Positions 1 through 11,259 of a DNA stretch of 64,000 nt are shown here, piece by piece. Numbering within the stretch: the first letter of the stretch is position 1; each line of letters opens with the position of its first letter. Source of the stretch: Tuctoria greenei (lineage: Eukaryota > Streptophyta > Magnoliopsida > Poales > Poaceae); assembly GCA_036927565.1 (NCBI GenBank), contig JAYESD010000001.1:47924064-47988063 (forward strand), read 5' to 3'. The notes beneath the pieces are model-generated. The model saw nothing but the letters and a program-made list of their open reading frames with translations, did not search any database and had not been told where the DNA came from. The position numbers were made by a program, and so were the translations under genes.

Positions 1-187
1 GAATGACTTTGACATAAGAGCTTTTACTTCTTATATTCACAACATTGATTGATCTCATAAATTGATTGTTTAGTAGTCTCCAATGACATATAGATTTCAT
101 TTGATTGAGTGATATGGGAGACCTTGCATCTTCATTAGTAAAATCCAATGGTTGTCATTAATCACCAAAACCATACCTCATGGGGGC

Positions 188-870
188 CTAGATGCTTTCA
201 GTCATGATCATTTTGAGAGGAGTATGTGAACCTGCAACCATCTTAGCATGTCTACAATAAGAGCACACAATTTCTTTGTCCACTTTAAGCTTAGGCAGCC
301 CACGTATGCGATCAAGGGCACTAACACGCGTGAGATGATCAAAGCCTACATGGCCAAGTCTACGATGCCAAAATTATAAATATTTTGAATCATTAGCAAC
401 TAGACACCTATGCTTAGAGGAAGACATATCAAAATCAGCTTTAAAAACTCTTCCAAACCATGACATGTTTAAAATAAGCTCACTGTTCGAACCTACAACT
501 TTGCAGCAGTTTTTAGTGAAAATAATTTCTAGACTTTCATCTAGCGGTTGTGAAATAGAAAGCAAGTTGTATTTCAAATTCTTAACAAGTGCCACTTCCT
601 TCAAAGTGTAGTGATCATTTACTCTAACCAAACCCTTAGCAATTATATGAGTTGAAGAATTATCAGCAAAAGTAACATTCTCTACACATGACACAAAAGA
701 GAGGGAGGAGAACCATTCTTTGTTACCGGTCATGTGGCATGAGCAACCTGAATCCACAATCCAAATGTTCTCCTTCCTCAGCGAGTAACCTACATAGAAG
801 AATAATACGTCGATGACTCAATACTGGGGTTAGTCAAAAGGCATTTAGGAATCCAGTACTGAGTCACACG
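188..870 (-). pseudogene. copia protease and integrase zinc-domain remnant
   Basis: This is the protease and the beginning of integrase of the minus-strand copia element. The aspartic protease signature DSGCSCHMTG is encoded just left of 757. A TAA stop at 374-376 interrupts the frame. The same frame then continues with the H-H-C-C zinc-binding (GAG pre-integrase) region, including HRRLGHVGFDHL and CSYCRHAKM, until another stop at 188. Sequence between about 790 and 870 fits the pre-protease linker in another frame, so there is also a frameshift between gag and protease. The catalytic integrase core, RT and RNase H are not in the window. Confidence 0.75.
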
Positions 871-942
871 ACGTGCAGCAAGAAAAACACGCAAAAGCTG
901 AGATAAAACAGCAGGTTTATGAGCCAAAGCTTGATGATTTTT

Positions 943-3072
943 TTACCCAACTACTGTCCTACGAGATGTTACATGTGTAGCACGAAAAACAGTAGGTTTG
1001 GGAGCAAACTTTGCATGTTTTCGACTCATTGCAACAGATTGCATGTTCCTATCATTCGGTTTAGCAAGTGCAGCAAATTTTGCATGAAAGTTATGAGATC
1101 TAGCAATCATTCTTTTCTTTTTATGTTGTTTAGATAGTCTATAACAAAAACCTATGACATGACCATCTCTACCACAGTAGGTACAATGAAATTTAACTTT
1201 GTGTTCATGTCTAGATGAGCAAGCAACATTTTTATTTGAAACCGAATGAGACAACACTCCTGCAGATTTGAAAACCACTTCTTTTTGTCTAGGAACTGTT
1301 TGAATCAAACTACTTCCTAATGACTTCACAATTTTAGGTGGATGTGCCTTAGCATGAACATGAGAATCAAAACTTAAACTAGTTTTATCATTGCGAGACT
1401 TCGAAGAATTTAGCAGCAAGTTTAGATTCTTGTTCCCATTACAAAACCGATCTAATGTCCTATGCATGTCATTAAGTTTATTGGACAGATCAAGGCAATT
1501 TTCACATGAAGTTTTTCCTTTTAATTTGCAATTGGAACAATATTTAACTTCATGAGAACGTAAAGCATTGTTCAATGTAGAAATTTCATTCTTAGCATCT
1601 TGTAGTTTCTTATCAAGATCATCACAAGTAGAACAATGCAAATCAATTGTAGAACAGCTAGCATCTTTCATGTTTTTATCATTAAGTGCAGCAAGCTCTT
1701 TGTTCTTTTCAATTTCTAACTCAAGTTTATCAAGTGTGGAGGTGTACCCACTTCTTAATGAGGACAATTGTTCATATATTAATTGACATGAGGAACAAGA
1801 ATCATCACTAGGAATCAAAGATTTCAAACGATTAATTTCAGATTCTAGTGACTCAATTTTAACAGCATTGTCCATAAGCTTTTTGTCCTTTTTCTTAGCT
1901 ATAACAGTGGCATAAGAAATAGCATCATACATTTCTTCGCAAGTAGGACATACCTCTTCATTGTCGCTGTTGTGTTCAGCCTCCTCCATACTTGATCTTG
2001 ACTTGCCCGCCATGAAGCACAAGTTTGCCAAATCATCTTCATCTTCGTCACTTGTAATGTCCACATTGCTTGAGCCAAGTTCCTGGAGTGCGGAGATAAA
2101 ACTATTCACCAGTTGGCGACCTGTAAAGCCCTTCTTCTTCTTCTTCTTAACATTTGTTGAGGAGTGCTTCATCCTTGATTGTTTTTCTTCTTGGGAAGTA
2201 GAACCTGATAGGTTAGAACAATCTGTACAAAAGTGTCCTGTCTTACCACATTCGAAGCATTGTTGAGGTCCGGAGCTTCCTCTCCTAGTTCTCACATTTT
2301 GCAATGCTTTTGAGAACCTAGTAGAGAGAAGTACTAGTTCCTCCTCTGGAAACTCCTCAATCTGTTCAAGGGTTAGAGAGGACAACAAGGCAAGTGTACC
2401 ACAAGTTGAAGATTGACCGGAGCTAGGCATGTCACGTTGTGAAACAAAAGCAATAGACTTGTTGGGGTTCTTACGTGATATTATGTCAATTTCATGAGTT
2501 TTTAACTTGTAATATAGAACATCTAAAGTAAGTGTACTCATGACAGTAGATTCACGAATAGATGTAACTTTCATCTCCCAAATTGACATTTCTAATGCAC
2601 TTAACAATTGCCTAGCATTTTCAGCATCTGAAAAATTAACATAGACACTACGCAAGTTGCTGAGAATTTTATTAAAGCGAGCAAAAAGGTCATCAATAGA
2701 CTCATCGGGTTGCATCTTGAAGCGCATGTATTCTTTCTTGAACCTGGAATGCCTTACCTCCTTGCTCGTGTTGGATCCTTCGTTGTAGTCACAAAGTGCT
2801 TTCCACACATCGTATGCAGATCGGAGGTGTGCAACACGGTCGAAGTCGCTTTGAGTTAATCCTTGTATGATCAAGTTTCGAGCCTTTTTGTTGTTGTCGA
2901 CATCTCTCAGATTTGTAGCTGTAACTTGATCATTTGACGGCACTTTGTAAGGCTTGTATACCTTCTCCCATATTGCGAAGCCTTGAGCTGGGATGAAGGC
3001 TTCCATACGGTCCTTCCAAACCTGAAAATCAATACCACTAAACACACAAGGTTTGGCGGAGTATTTTTCCAT
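943..3072 (-). CDS. copia gag polyprotein (709 aa, intact)
   Basis: This is the capsid/nucleocapsid protein of the copia element; such proteins package element RNA in cytoplasmic particles. The ATG at 3072 lies about 50 bp after the primer binding site, which supports the start. The N-terminal quarter resembles the gag domain of plant copia elements (DUF4219/UBN2 type). A CCHC knuckle begins near residue 272 (CFECGKTGHFCTDC) and a second near residue 630 (CTYCGRDGHVIGFC). Between them are a Lys-rich stretch, acidic segments, several CxxC pairs and heptad-like helices that may form coiled coils. The frame is open for its full length although the protease behind it is broken. Gag length is at the long end for copia, as in SIRE-type elements. 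Confidence 0.85.
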   Translation of the reverse strand: MEKYSAKPCVFSGIDFQVWKDRMEAFIPAQGFAIWEKVYKPYKVPSNDQVTATNLRDVDNNKKARNLIIQGLTQSDFDRVAHLRSAYDVWKALCDYNEGSNTSKEVRHSRFKKEYMRFKMQPDESIDDLFARFNKILSNLRSVYVNFSDAENARQLLSALEMSIWEMKVTSIRESTVMSTLTLDVLYYKLKTHEIDIISRKNPNKSIAFVSQRDMPSSGQSSTCGTLALLSSLTLEQIEEFPEEELVLLSTRFSKALQNVRTRRGSSGPQQCFECGKTGHFCTDCSNLSGSTSQEEKQSRMKHSSTNVKKKKKKGFTGRQLVNSFISALQELGSSNVDITSDEDEDDLANLCFMAGKSRSSMEEAEHNSDNEEVCPTCEEMYDAISYATVIAKKKDKKLMDNAVKIESLESEINRLKSLIPSDDSCSSCQLIYEQLSSLRSGYTSTLDKLELEIEKNKELAALNDKNMKDASCSTIDLHCSTCDDLDKKLQDAKNEISTLNNALRSHEVKYCSNCKLKGKTSCENCLDLSNKLNDMHRTLDRFCNGNKNLNLLLNSSKSRNDKTSLSFDSHVHAKAHPPKIVKSLGSSLIQTVPRQKEVVFKSAGVLSHSVSNKNVACSSRHEHKVKFHCTYCGRDGHVIGFCYRLSKQHKKKRMIARSHNFHAKFAALAKPNDRNMQSVAMSRKHAKFAPKPTVFRATHVTSRRTVVG

Positions 3073-3120
3073 GATGATTAGTCAAAAACACGTGCAAATC
3101 ACAAAGATTAGAGCATCGTG

Positions 3121-3132
3121 GCTCTGATACCA
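3121..3132 (-). other. Primer binding site (initiator tRNA-Met)
   Basis: Read on the minus strand this is TGGTATCAGAGC, the standard plant complement to the 3' end of initiator tRNA-Met. It lies two bases inside the LTR edge at 3135 and fixes this LTR as the 5' LTR. Confidence 0.9.
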
Positions 3133-3134
3133 AT

Positions 3135-4532
3135 TGTAGGATCGAAGAGCACATGAAAATCTATTAGAGGGGGGTGAATGGTAGATTTAAAAAATCTTAC
3201 GCAGCGGAAACAATTAAATCCCAACCCATTTGTCAGAAAAACGATCTGTTAAAGAAATCGTTTGTGAGACAAATCTAAATGTGTTTCACCGTGACAAAAG
3301 AGATAGAAATTAGATAGAATCAAGTCACGAAGATTGAACAACAAGAATCACTCACTTCCGTCAAGAGAAACTCAAGTTACGATTGAAAGATCGAACAAAG
3401 GTCAATCTGTCCTACCCAAGAAAAACAGTTCTGGAAAGCTGCAAAGAAACTCGTGTAGATCAGAAACCACAAATCCAATGCGTGAAATTTTTACAGATGA
3501 TATATAATCAAGTTTTGAAGACAAAACAAAAGGAATCACTTCAATTGGATCTGTAAAACTAGAGTTATGATAACACCACCGAAGAAAGGTTGTGCTGTGC
3601 AGAAAACTCAACGAGAAAAACTTGTCTGGAACAAGTCAGACGAACAAGGCACAAAAGTTCCTTTTAACTATGAATTTTATTCAATAGAACACAAGAGGAA
3701 CAGCCCCCTAAGTCATCTACCATGAGCTCTGACCTCCCTTGCTTATATAACCAGCCCTTAGGCCAACCTAATCTCAACTAGGACTCTAATCCTATTCAAA
3801 TCATGAATCGAAACTTTCTATAGCCGCTTAGGACTCTTCTATACGCAAATAGAAGCAATCTTAAGACTTCCAAACACCTTAGGAACGTATCCCACATTCT
3901 TAAAACAACTCAAATTCTTGACCCACATGAAATCCTATCATAACCAACTCAAATCTTTATATATTTGAGTCAAACCCGACTAAGTCGCAGCCTGAGTCCA
4001 TAACCTAGTCGATTGGACCTTTCCGACCAATTCTTTACGTCCACATCTCTTCATCATATCTCAGAACCATGTAGACACGTCCATGCACTCCTTGCATACA
4101 TTCAAACATCTTCCAATGACATCCACGATACCTTCATATGCATTGTTCTTGATTCAAACATGTTGCGCAACCTTCCGATCAACTCAACCACAATTCCTCC
4201 TGAACTTGGTTGCAAACTATAGCAAAATGATATCAGCCTTAACCACCAAAAAACACCAAAAAATTCGTAAAAGAATAGTAAGCAACCTTTCCAAAGTGTA
4301 AAGCAAGTTCGAAACATTGCAAGATAAAAGCAGAAACACTACGATCAAGCACTGGACCTTGCCAAAGCTAACCGGACCATGAACCAGAGCTTACCAAAGC
4401 TAGCAGGACCTAGCGACGGAGCTAACCAAAGCTAGTCGAACCTAGAGTCGGACCTTTATGATAAAGATGTTTTGGTAGTATTCAAAACTTTTATTGTCAA
4501 AGCCAATGTATTCAGCACACATAGGTCTCACA
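3135..4532 (-). repeat. 5' LTR of the copia element
   Basis: This 1398 bp LTR is bounded by TG...CA ends in element orientation (TGTGAGACC... to ...GATCCTACA). The same family is present as a solo LTR at 30409-43593, and matching both ends confirms the boundaries. A TATATAAG promoter-like box lies on the minus strand at 3742-3749, and the matching box in the solo LTR is at 31378-31385. AATAAA-type sequence follows downstream as expected for the R region. There is no coding capacity. Confidence 0.9.
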
Positions 4533-4537
4533 CTCAT

Positions 4538-5634
4538 AACCGGTTGAGAGAGTTCATGAGGACTAGGCCGCCAACCTTTGCTCAAGTTGTTGACCCTATG
4601 GATGCGGATGATTGGTTGAAGTCCGTAGAGAAGAAGTTTGCTATTGTCCAATGCAGTGACTGGGAGAAGGTTCTATTTTCTTCTCACCAACTAGTTGGAG
4701 CAGCTGCAGATTAGTGGGATGCCTATTACAATGCTCATGAGAATCAGGAGAGGATCACCTGGGCGGAATTCAAGGAGAGCTTCCATTCTCATTATGTGCC
4801 GGAAGGTGTCATGATCTTGAAGAGGCAAGAATTTGAGAACTTGAGGCAAGGAAGATCGAGAGTGGGTGAATATCTCAATAAATTCACTCAACTTTCAAGG
4901 TATGCCCCTGAAGATGTTAGTCGGGACAGCCGTAAGAAATACTTGTTCATGAGAGGCTTCAACAATAATATCCAAGTGCAATTACTGAATTGTGACTATG
5001 CCAACTTCTAGAAGCTTGCAGACAAAGGAATTGCAGTGGAGAACAAGGTCCGTGAGATGGAGCAAGACAACAAGAGGAAGGAACCATATCAAGGACAGCA
5101 ATAAGGAAGTAATGTGTGCGCCCTCGCTTTGCGCCACCAAATGTGCCATATTACAGCTCTTCTGCTCCAGTTCAGCGCCCTGGATATGCACCGCGCCCAG
5201 CTCAGTTTGTGCAGCAGCGCCCTGTTATGCAAGAACCTAGGCCTCCAATGCCTTTTGCACCTCATGCCAACTTTATTGGTGCAAATGTTCAAAACCAATC
5301 TCGTCCCAATAATTATGGGTGAGTTAAGAAGTGTTATACTTGTGGAGAAGCTGGACACTTTGCGCATCAATGTCCTAAGTCAGGCCTTGGTCAAGGAAGC
5401 AATGCACCGAGATAGAACCCAAGATCCAATGGAGTACAGCCTCAAGGAAATCGTGGACAACAGAATTTTGCTCGTGGTAACATGAACCATGTCTTTACGG
5501 AGGATGCGCAACAAGCGGGTGACATGGTGATTGGTATGTTTCTTGCAAACTCCAACCCGACGACTATGTTATTTGATTCCGGAGCATTGCATTCATTCAT
5601 TGCATCAAAATATGTTGCCAAGTATAGTTTGCCT
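4538..5634 (+). pseudogene. Tekay A gag and start of protease
   Basis: This corresponds to residues about 80 onward of the intact gag at 36289, beginning in the conserved EFMRTRPPTFAQ region. Visible breaks are a TAG in the conserved AAAD-W segment near 4712, a TAG near 5010, a stop and frameshift near 5101-5110, and further stops near 5322 and 5415. The CCHC knuckle CYTCGEAGHFAHQC is encoded near 5335. The frame runs on into the protease; its aspartic motif reads DSGALHSFI near 5577, with Leu where the other copy has Ser. It stops abruptly at 5634, where the CRM-like element is inserted, and resumes at 13091. Confidence 0.85.
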
Positions 5635-6495
5635 TGATGAGGACATCACAACAGTGGAGACACACATTGAAATGCAAGGACCAATCACAAGAGCACGAGC
5701 ACGGTTAATAAATCAGCAGGTGAATTCGCTCCTAACTTCTTTTGCATGTGAGTTTGAGAATAGATTGCTATGTGAAAATTTATTTGTTATTAGGAATAAT
5801 GGAGAAGATCAACAAGTGAAGGAAAGAGGCATTGGGAGTGTGGAGAACCAGCTGGGAAGTCCACAAGTAGATGGAAGCAGTTTACAACTCGGACTCGAGT
5901 TCAACTCGGAGTCCAGGAGCAGTCCACCTTAAAACGGACTCCTAGGAGGCATACAGACTCCGTTTTTGACGTTCTACATATGCACGGAAAGAGGAGAAGA
6001 TAAACTTTCCAATGGTTCTGGTCCCACCTCAAAATTAATCCAGAGTCATTAGGAATCATCGAAACAAATCGAGTCCAGATTTCAGTCCGGTGCTGCACCA
6101 CCAAATCGGGTCTTTGGGCCTTGTATCCCGTAAGAGTTCATTAGGGACGTGTCTAAGCGTGTTTTGGCCGAACCCTAGCCTTTAAATACTGCAGCCGCCG
6201 GTCATATTCGGGTTTTTCTTAGATCAATAATATCGCCATTCTACGGTTTGTGAGACCCCAACTTCTCGATTTCAGATCGTGTCTTCGACGTTCTTGCTCA
6301 TGTTCTCGGTTGCACTTGCAGGGATTAGCCTTCTTGGCGAGGTCAAGCGTGTGCAGAATGGTTGATAACCAACGGAGCCATGGTGTAGTGATTGCAAGGG
6401 TACTCGAACCGCTCGAGTGCCGCGGATCATCAACGTCGAGTTCTCCATCCTAATCGACTTACCTTTTGGTAGTTCGGGCCTAAACCTACTCATCA
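5635..6495 (+). repeat. 5' LTR of CRM-like element
   Basis: This 861 bp LTR has TG...CA ends. A TTTAAATA promoter-like box lies near 6181, shortly before a conserved GCAGCCGCC stretch, and the matching box in the 3' LTR is near 12769. It is longer than the 3' LTR mainly because the 3' copy lacks about 50 bp around 12590. Its first part also encodes the C-terminal tail of the polyprotein when it sits at the 3' end. Confidence 0.9.
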
Positions 6496-7756
6496 ATTGG
6501 TATCAGATTTCCAGGTTTCCTGTGAGGTATCACAGTTTTCCTTCCACTAGATCAATTTTGTTTTGTACCTAGAGTGCACAGAAAAGCCACAAAAAAATAG
6601 ATCGTTTTTACCGCTTCCTAGACTATAGTGCCTGCAGTTTCGTTTTTCAGTTTGCATTGTTGAGTTTGCATTCGTGTGGTTGAGTCTTGTTGCTGGTTTA
6701 GCTTTTTGTTTTGAGTCCTAGTTATCGTGTTTCATCCTTGTTTTCTTGCTGCTTGACACCTATTCCACAATCCCTAAATAACAAATTGATCCACCACGTT
6801 CATCGGTTTGCCCTAGCTAGCCGCCTTGCGTGAACTCCTGCATCGCGAGCCCTAGATTAGGTGACAAACATTTGTACCACACATCCTTGAATCATCACAC
6901 ACCACCCCATTAGTTCCTGTGCAAATTCCCGATCGTTTTCATATCCGATTGCGAGTTTTGTTCTTAAATCTAGTGGGAATCAACATCTAAAAATCGTAAC
7001 TCGGACAGCCTACCGTAAAACGGCCATAACATTCGCATACAAACTCGAAATCGGGCGATTTTTTTCAAATTCATCTATGCAAAATTTCGCATCTGATTTT
7101 CCGTAGCATACCCGCGTTCGGCGAAATTAGATTACCCAAATTCCCCTCGGAAGATAGGATATCTGGCCTCTGAAGTTTCAACACGAAATTTAAAGGATCT
7201 TCTTGATTTTCTATAGGCCGCATATTACATCCAATTGAGCTGCAAATTTTTGTGCTTCCTATCTTTGTGCTCCTGAGTAAATAAAAAATATCAAAAAAAT
7301 ATTAAAAAAAAAAAACAATAGTGAAGACCACGCATATTAAAGCAATTGGCCTGTACCACTTGGTGCTATTTTGTTGGCTATATCATTATGTCCTTCTTTT
7401 GCCTTGATACTTCCTTGTGTTGTGCTAGGCCCTAGGGCACTTGGTTGACCATCAATAGTTTCCTACATTGAATACTTATTCAACTTTGTTTACGTGTTAA
7501 CGATTTTCTGCTTATTAGCCACCATATTGTGACATCCAAGCTCCACCTTTCTCTTGATCATAACAGATACCTTTGCAATCACCCCACACTTCATTGGTTT
7601 GTCTCACTGTCCACACCACCTGTTGTGTCAGTAAGAACACTTGTAAGAGCGTGGTAAGACGCTTGAGTTAGAGAGATTGTTTTCTTCCACCTTTCACATT
7701 GTCACTGTAGTTGATAGTGATAACATATTTTTGTTATCTTTTGTTTCCTACTAACA
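6496..7756 (+). other. CRM-like element: primer site and 5' leader
   Basis: The tRNA-Met primer site TGGTATCAGA starts at 6498, two bases after the LTR. A leader of about 1.25 kb follows before the gag ATG at 7757. I see no conserved reading frame in it. It holds an A-rich tract near 7280-7320 and T-rich sequence before gag. Confidence 0.75.
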
Positions 7757-9056
7757 ATGGAAGGAGAAGATAATGATGATGAATGTGTCCAACATGTTGA
7801 ATTACGTGATATGATGAAGACCATGACAGATATGTTTGCCAAATACAATGCAGCAATGGAGGAGTCATTGGCGAACTTGACTCGCCAACTTGATGACCTT
7901 GCTCTTCGGATGAATACTTTTAAGGATCGGTTGCCTATCGCTAGAAGACATGAAGACAATGCTTGTGATGAACTAGAAGATCACAATAATCAGCCAAGAC
8001 TGCCACTTTATCATAGAGGTATGGGAGGTAATAATCATAATAATTATAATCGTCCTCCTGATGATCCTTTTGCTAAAGTGAAATTTACTATACCCTCTTT
8101 TCCTGGTGCTTATGATGCTGAGGCTTATCTTGATTGGGAGATGACAGTAGAGCAAATATTTAATTCCCATCTTGTTCCTGAACAACATAGAGTTCGTCAG
8201 GCCACTAGTAAGTTTAAGGACTTTGCTATCATATGGTGGAATGAACTTGTTAAAACTATAACTGATCCTCCAACATGGGATAGATTAAAGGAAGCTATGC
8301 GTGTTTGATTTGTTCCTACATCTTTTCAGCGGGACCTTCGCAAAAAATTGCAGCACTTAGACCAAGGTAACATGTCCGTAGAGGAGTATTATCAAGAGCT
8401 ACAAAAGAGTATGCTGCATTGTGGGGTAGTAGAAGACATGGATGATAAAATAGCTCGTTTTTATGGGGGGTTGAGGCGTGAAATTCAGGACATTGTTGAT
8501 TACAATGAATACGATAATGTTAACAGATTGTTTCAGCTTGCTATGTTGGCAGAAAAAGAATTGCAGGGCCGACAACAACAGCAACAACACACAAGGAGCA
8601 ACTTCACACCGCGTTCGACGCCCACACCATACAAAACAGCACCATCTTCGACCCCCCCGTGCAGCGACTACACCATCCAATGGCAGCAAACAAACTATAC
8701 CTGCTGCTACACCTTGTCGCGTGCCGGAGGGCAGCAAGGCAACATCATTCAAGCCTTCATCGTCCACTCCTTCTACGGGTTGTTCTTCCGACATTAAGTG
8801 TCACCGCTGCCAGGGACCTCGTCATATGATGAGAGATTGCCCGAGCAAACGAGCATACATAGCACGCGACGATGGCGGGTATGATAGTACTTCGGATGTT
8901 GAAGATGAATATTCTCTTGCTACTGACTTTACAGATCCAAATGACGAACACAACGAAGAAGAGGTACTTGGTACAGCGGCAACGGAGAACTATAGGAGCA
9001 TCATTGTGCAATGTTCCTTGAGCTCCAAAGTGGAGACCGACGACAAGCTACAATGA
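7757..9056 (+). pseudogene. CRM-like gag, broken
   Basis: This is gag of the CRM-like element. The start at 7757 gives MEGEDNDDE, followed by a short helical N-terminus and a Ty3/gypsy capsid domain (AYLDWEMTVEQIFNSH, then IIWWNEL). A TGA stop near 8306 falls inside the capsid domain, and the same frame resumes at once. A Gln-rich linker follows near 8570. A frameshift near 8700-8730 is needed to reach the CCHC knuckle CHRCQGPRHMMRDC, encoded near 8803, and an acidic tail ending at the stop at 9056. The product would not be functional as it stands. Confidence 0.8.
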
Positions 9057-9071
9057 CACAACCTCTTCCAC

Positions 9072-11259
9072 ATGTTTCTCATCGTCAAGGATTGCCGTGT
9101 ACACACTATAATTGATGGAGGTAGCTGCAATAACCTGGTGAACACGAACGTCATCAATAAACTTGGTTTGACATCAAGAGCACACCCTCATCCATACCAC
9201 ATTCAATGGTTCAACAACAGCGGTAAGGTTCGGGTAACACAAACAGTGAGAGTACATTTTTCAATTGGTTCTTACCATGATTTTGCTGATTTTGATGTCG
9301 TTCCTATGGATGCTTGTTCTCTTTTATTGGGTCATCCTTGGGAATTCGATACAGATGCTATTCATCATGGTAGAACTAATAAATATACTCTCATGCATAA
9401 GGGAAATAAAATTACTTTGCTCCCCATGACTCCTTCTGAAATTGTGCATTTTGAGAAGAGTGAAATTTGTGATGGCAAAGCAACAAAATTAGAATCTGAA
9501 AAACAGCAAGTCATTAAGTTAAAATCACCATCGTTGCTCGAAACTAAATCTGACCTTGCTGATTTATTCCATGCTAAGGGGATGTGCTATGCTTTAGTTT
9601 GAAAAAAAACAATGTTTTCACTTCATGAATTGTCTATTGCGTTGCCCCCTGCTGTTGCTAACCTTTTGTAGGAGTTTGAGGATGTGTTTCTCTCCGAGAT
9701 ACCCCCTGGTTTACCACCGATGAGAGGCATTGAACACAAGATCGATTTGATTCCTGGAGCAAGTTTGCCAAATCGTGCAGCATACAGGGCGAACCCATAG
9801 GAAACTAAGGAAATTCAGCGACAATTCCATAATCTTTTGGACCGCGGGTACATTCGTGAAAGCCTTAGCCTTTGTTTCGTTCCTGTTCTTTTTGTTCCTA
9901 AAAAAGATGGTAGTTGGCGCATGTGTGTTGATTGTCGAGCGATTAATAACATCACCATTCGATATCGTTATCCTATTACTCACTTAGATGACATTCTTGA
10001 TGAATTGAGTGGTGCTATCATCTTCACAAAAATTTACTTGCGTAGTGGTTACCACCAAATTAGAATGGCACTAGGAGATGAATGGAAAACTGCATTTAAA
10101 ACCAAGTTTGGACTTTTATGAGTGGTTAGTCATGCCTTTTAGTTTAACTAATGCACCCAACACCTTTATGCGTTCAATGAACGAGGCTTTACGTGCTTCC
10201 ATTGGACAATTTGTGGTGGTTTACTTCGATGATATCCTCATTTACAGCAAGTCATATGATGAACATCTTGATCATTTACGTGCTGTTTTTACTGTTTTGA
10301 GAGATGCACGTTTGTTTGGTAACCTTGAAAAGTGCTTCTTTTGCACCAATCGAGTCTGGTTTCTTGGCTATGTCGTTTCCTCGTAGGGAATTGAAATGGA
10401 TGAGGAGAAAATTGAAGCAATCACTAGATGGCCAGCCCCAACAACCGTCGCGCAAGTTTGTAGTTTTCTTGGTCTTGCAGGTTTTTATCGGCGCTTTGTG
10501 CGGGATTTCAGCACCATTGCAGCACCTCTACATGAGCTAACGAAGAAGGGGGTGCCATTTCGATGGGGCGAACAGCAGCAACAAGCCTTTGATGCTCTCA
10601 AATCGAAGCTTACACAAGCACCATTGCTACAACTTCCTGATTTTGACAAGACCTTTGAGCTAGAATGCAATGCAACCGGCATTGGTATTGGAGGCGTTCT
10701 CATACAAGGAGGTAAACCCATTGCTTTCTTCAGTGAAAAACTTCCTGGTCATTCTCTGAATTATTCCACTTATGATAAGGAATTGTATGCCTTACTGCGA
10801 GTATTACAAACTTGGCAACATTCTCTTTGGTCTAAGGAGTTTGTCATACATTCCGATCATGAATCATTGAAGTATCTTAAGTGTCAAACCAATCTGAATA
10901 AACGACATGCTAAATGGATTGAGTTCATAGAGTCGTTTCCTTACATCATTAAGCATAGGAAAGGGAAGAAAAATGTCATTGCCGATGCATTATCTAGGCG
11001 TTATACCATGCTGTCCCAACTTGTTCATAAAATCTTTGGTTTAGAAACAATAAAAGCATTATATCCTACTGATTTGTACTTCAAAGATGCTTTTGAAAAT
11101 TGTAGAGAAGGAAGAACTTGGAATAAATATGTGCTGCGAGAGGTTCTCCTCTATCGTGCTAACAGGCTATGCGTTCTAGCTAGCTCTGTTCGTCTATTAC
11201 TTTTGCAGGAAACACATGGAGGAGGTTTGATGGGACATTTTGGAGTCAAGAAAACTTAA
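9072..11259 (+). pseudogene. CRM-like protease, reverse transcriptase and RNase H, broken
   Basis: The protease (IIDGGSCNNLV near 9110, then LLLGHPW) is open to 9602. RT begins after stops near 9601, 9669 and 9799 and carries KKDGSWRMCVDCR. A frameshift near 10117 and a TAG near 10384 break it again. The motif B region and catalytic YFDD (near 10226) are present, but motif A reads TKIYLRSGYHQ, with Tyr in place of the catalytic Asp. RNase H runs from about 10630 (LECNATGIGIG, then YDKELYAL and HSDHESLK) to 11010 and looks open, ending in the IADALSRRY signature. The integrase zinc region begins near 11200. Confidence 0.85.

Larger units (their letters stand above)
1..4532 (-). mobile_element. 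Ty1/copia LTR retrotransposon, SIRE/Maximus-like, 5' part
   Basis: Read on the minus strand, the order is LTR (4532 to 3135), primer binding site, a long gag, protease and the zinc-binding start of integrase. The 3' part and 3' LTR lie left of the window. The right LTR edge is fixed because Tekay gag sequence begins just after it; the presumed 5-bp target duplication is ctcat at 4533-4537. The long gag with two zinc knuckles and the LTR of about 1.4 kb suggest the SIRE/Maximus lineage of grasses, which is an inference. Similarity to integrase stops near 188, and 1-187 is not recognisable as copia pol, so an internal deletion or rearrangement is likely. Confidence 0.85.

Noticed and set aside
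5531..5932. Frame joining protease sequence to the CRM-like LTR
   Set aside because: It crosses the insertion junction at 5634/5635 and is a chimera made by the insertion.
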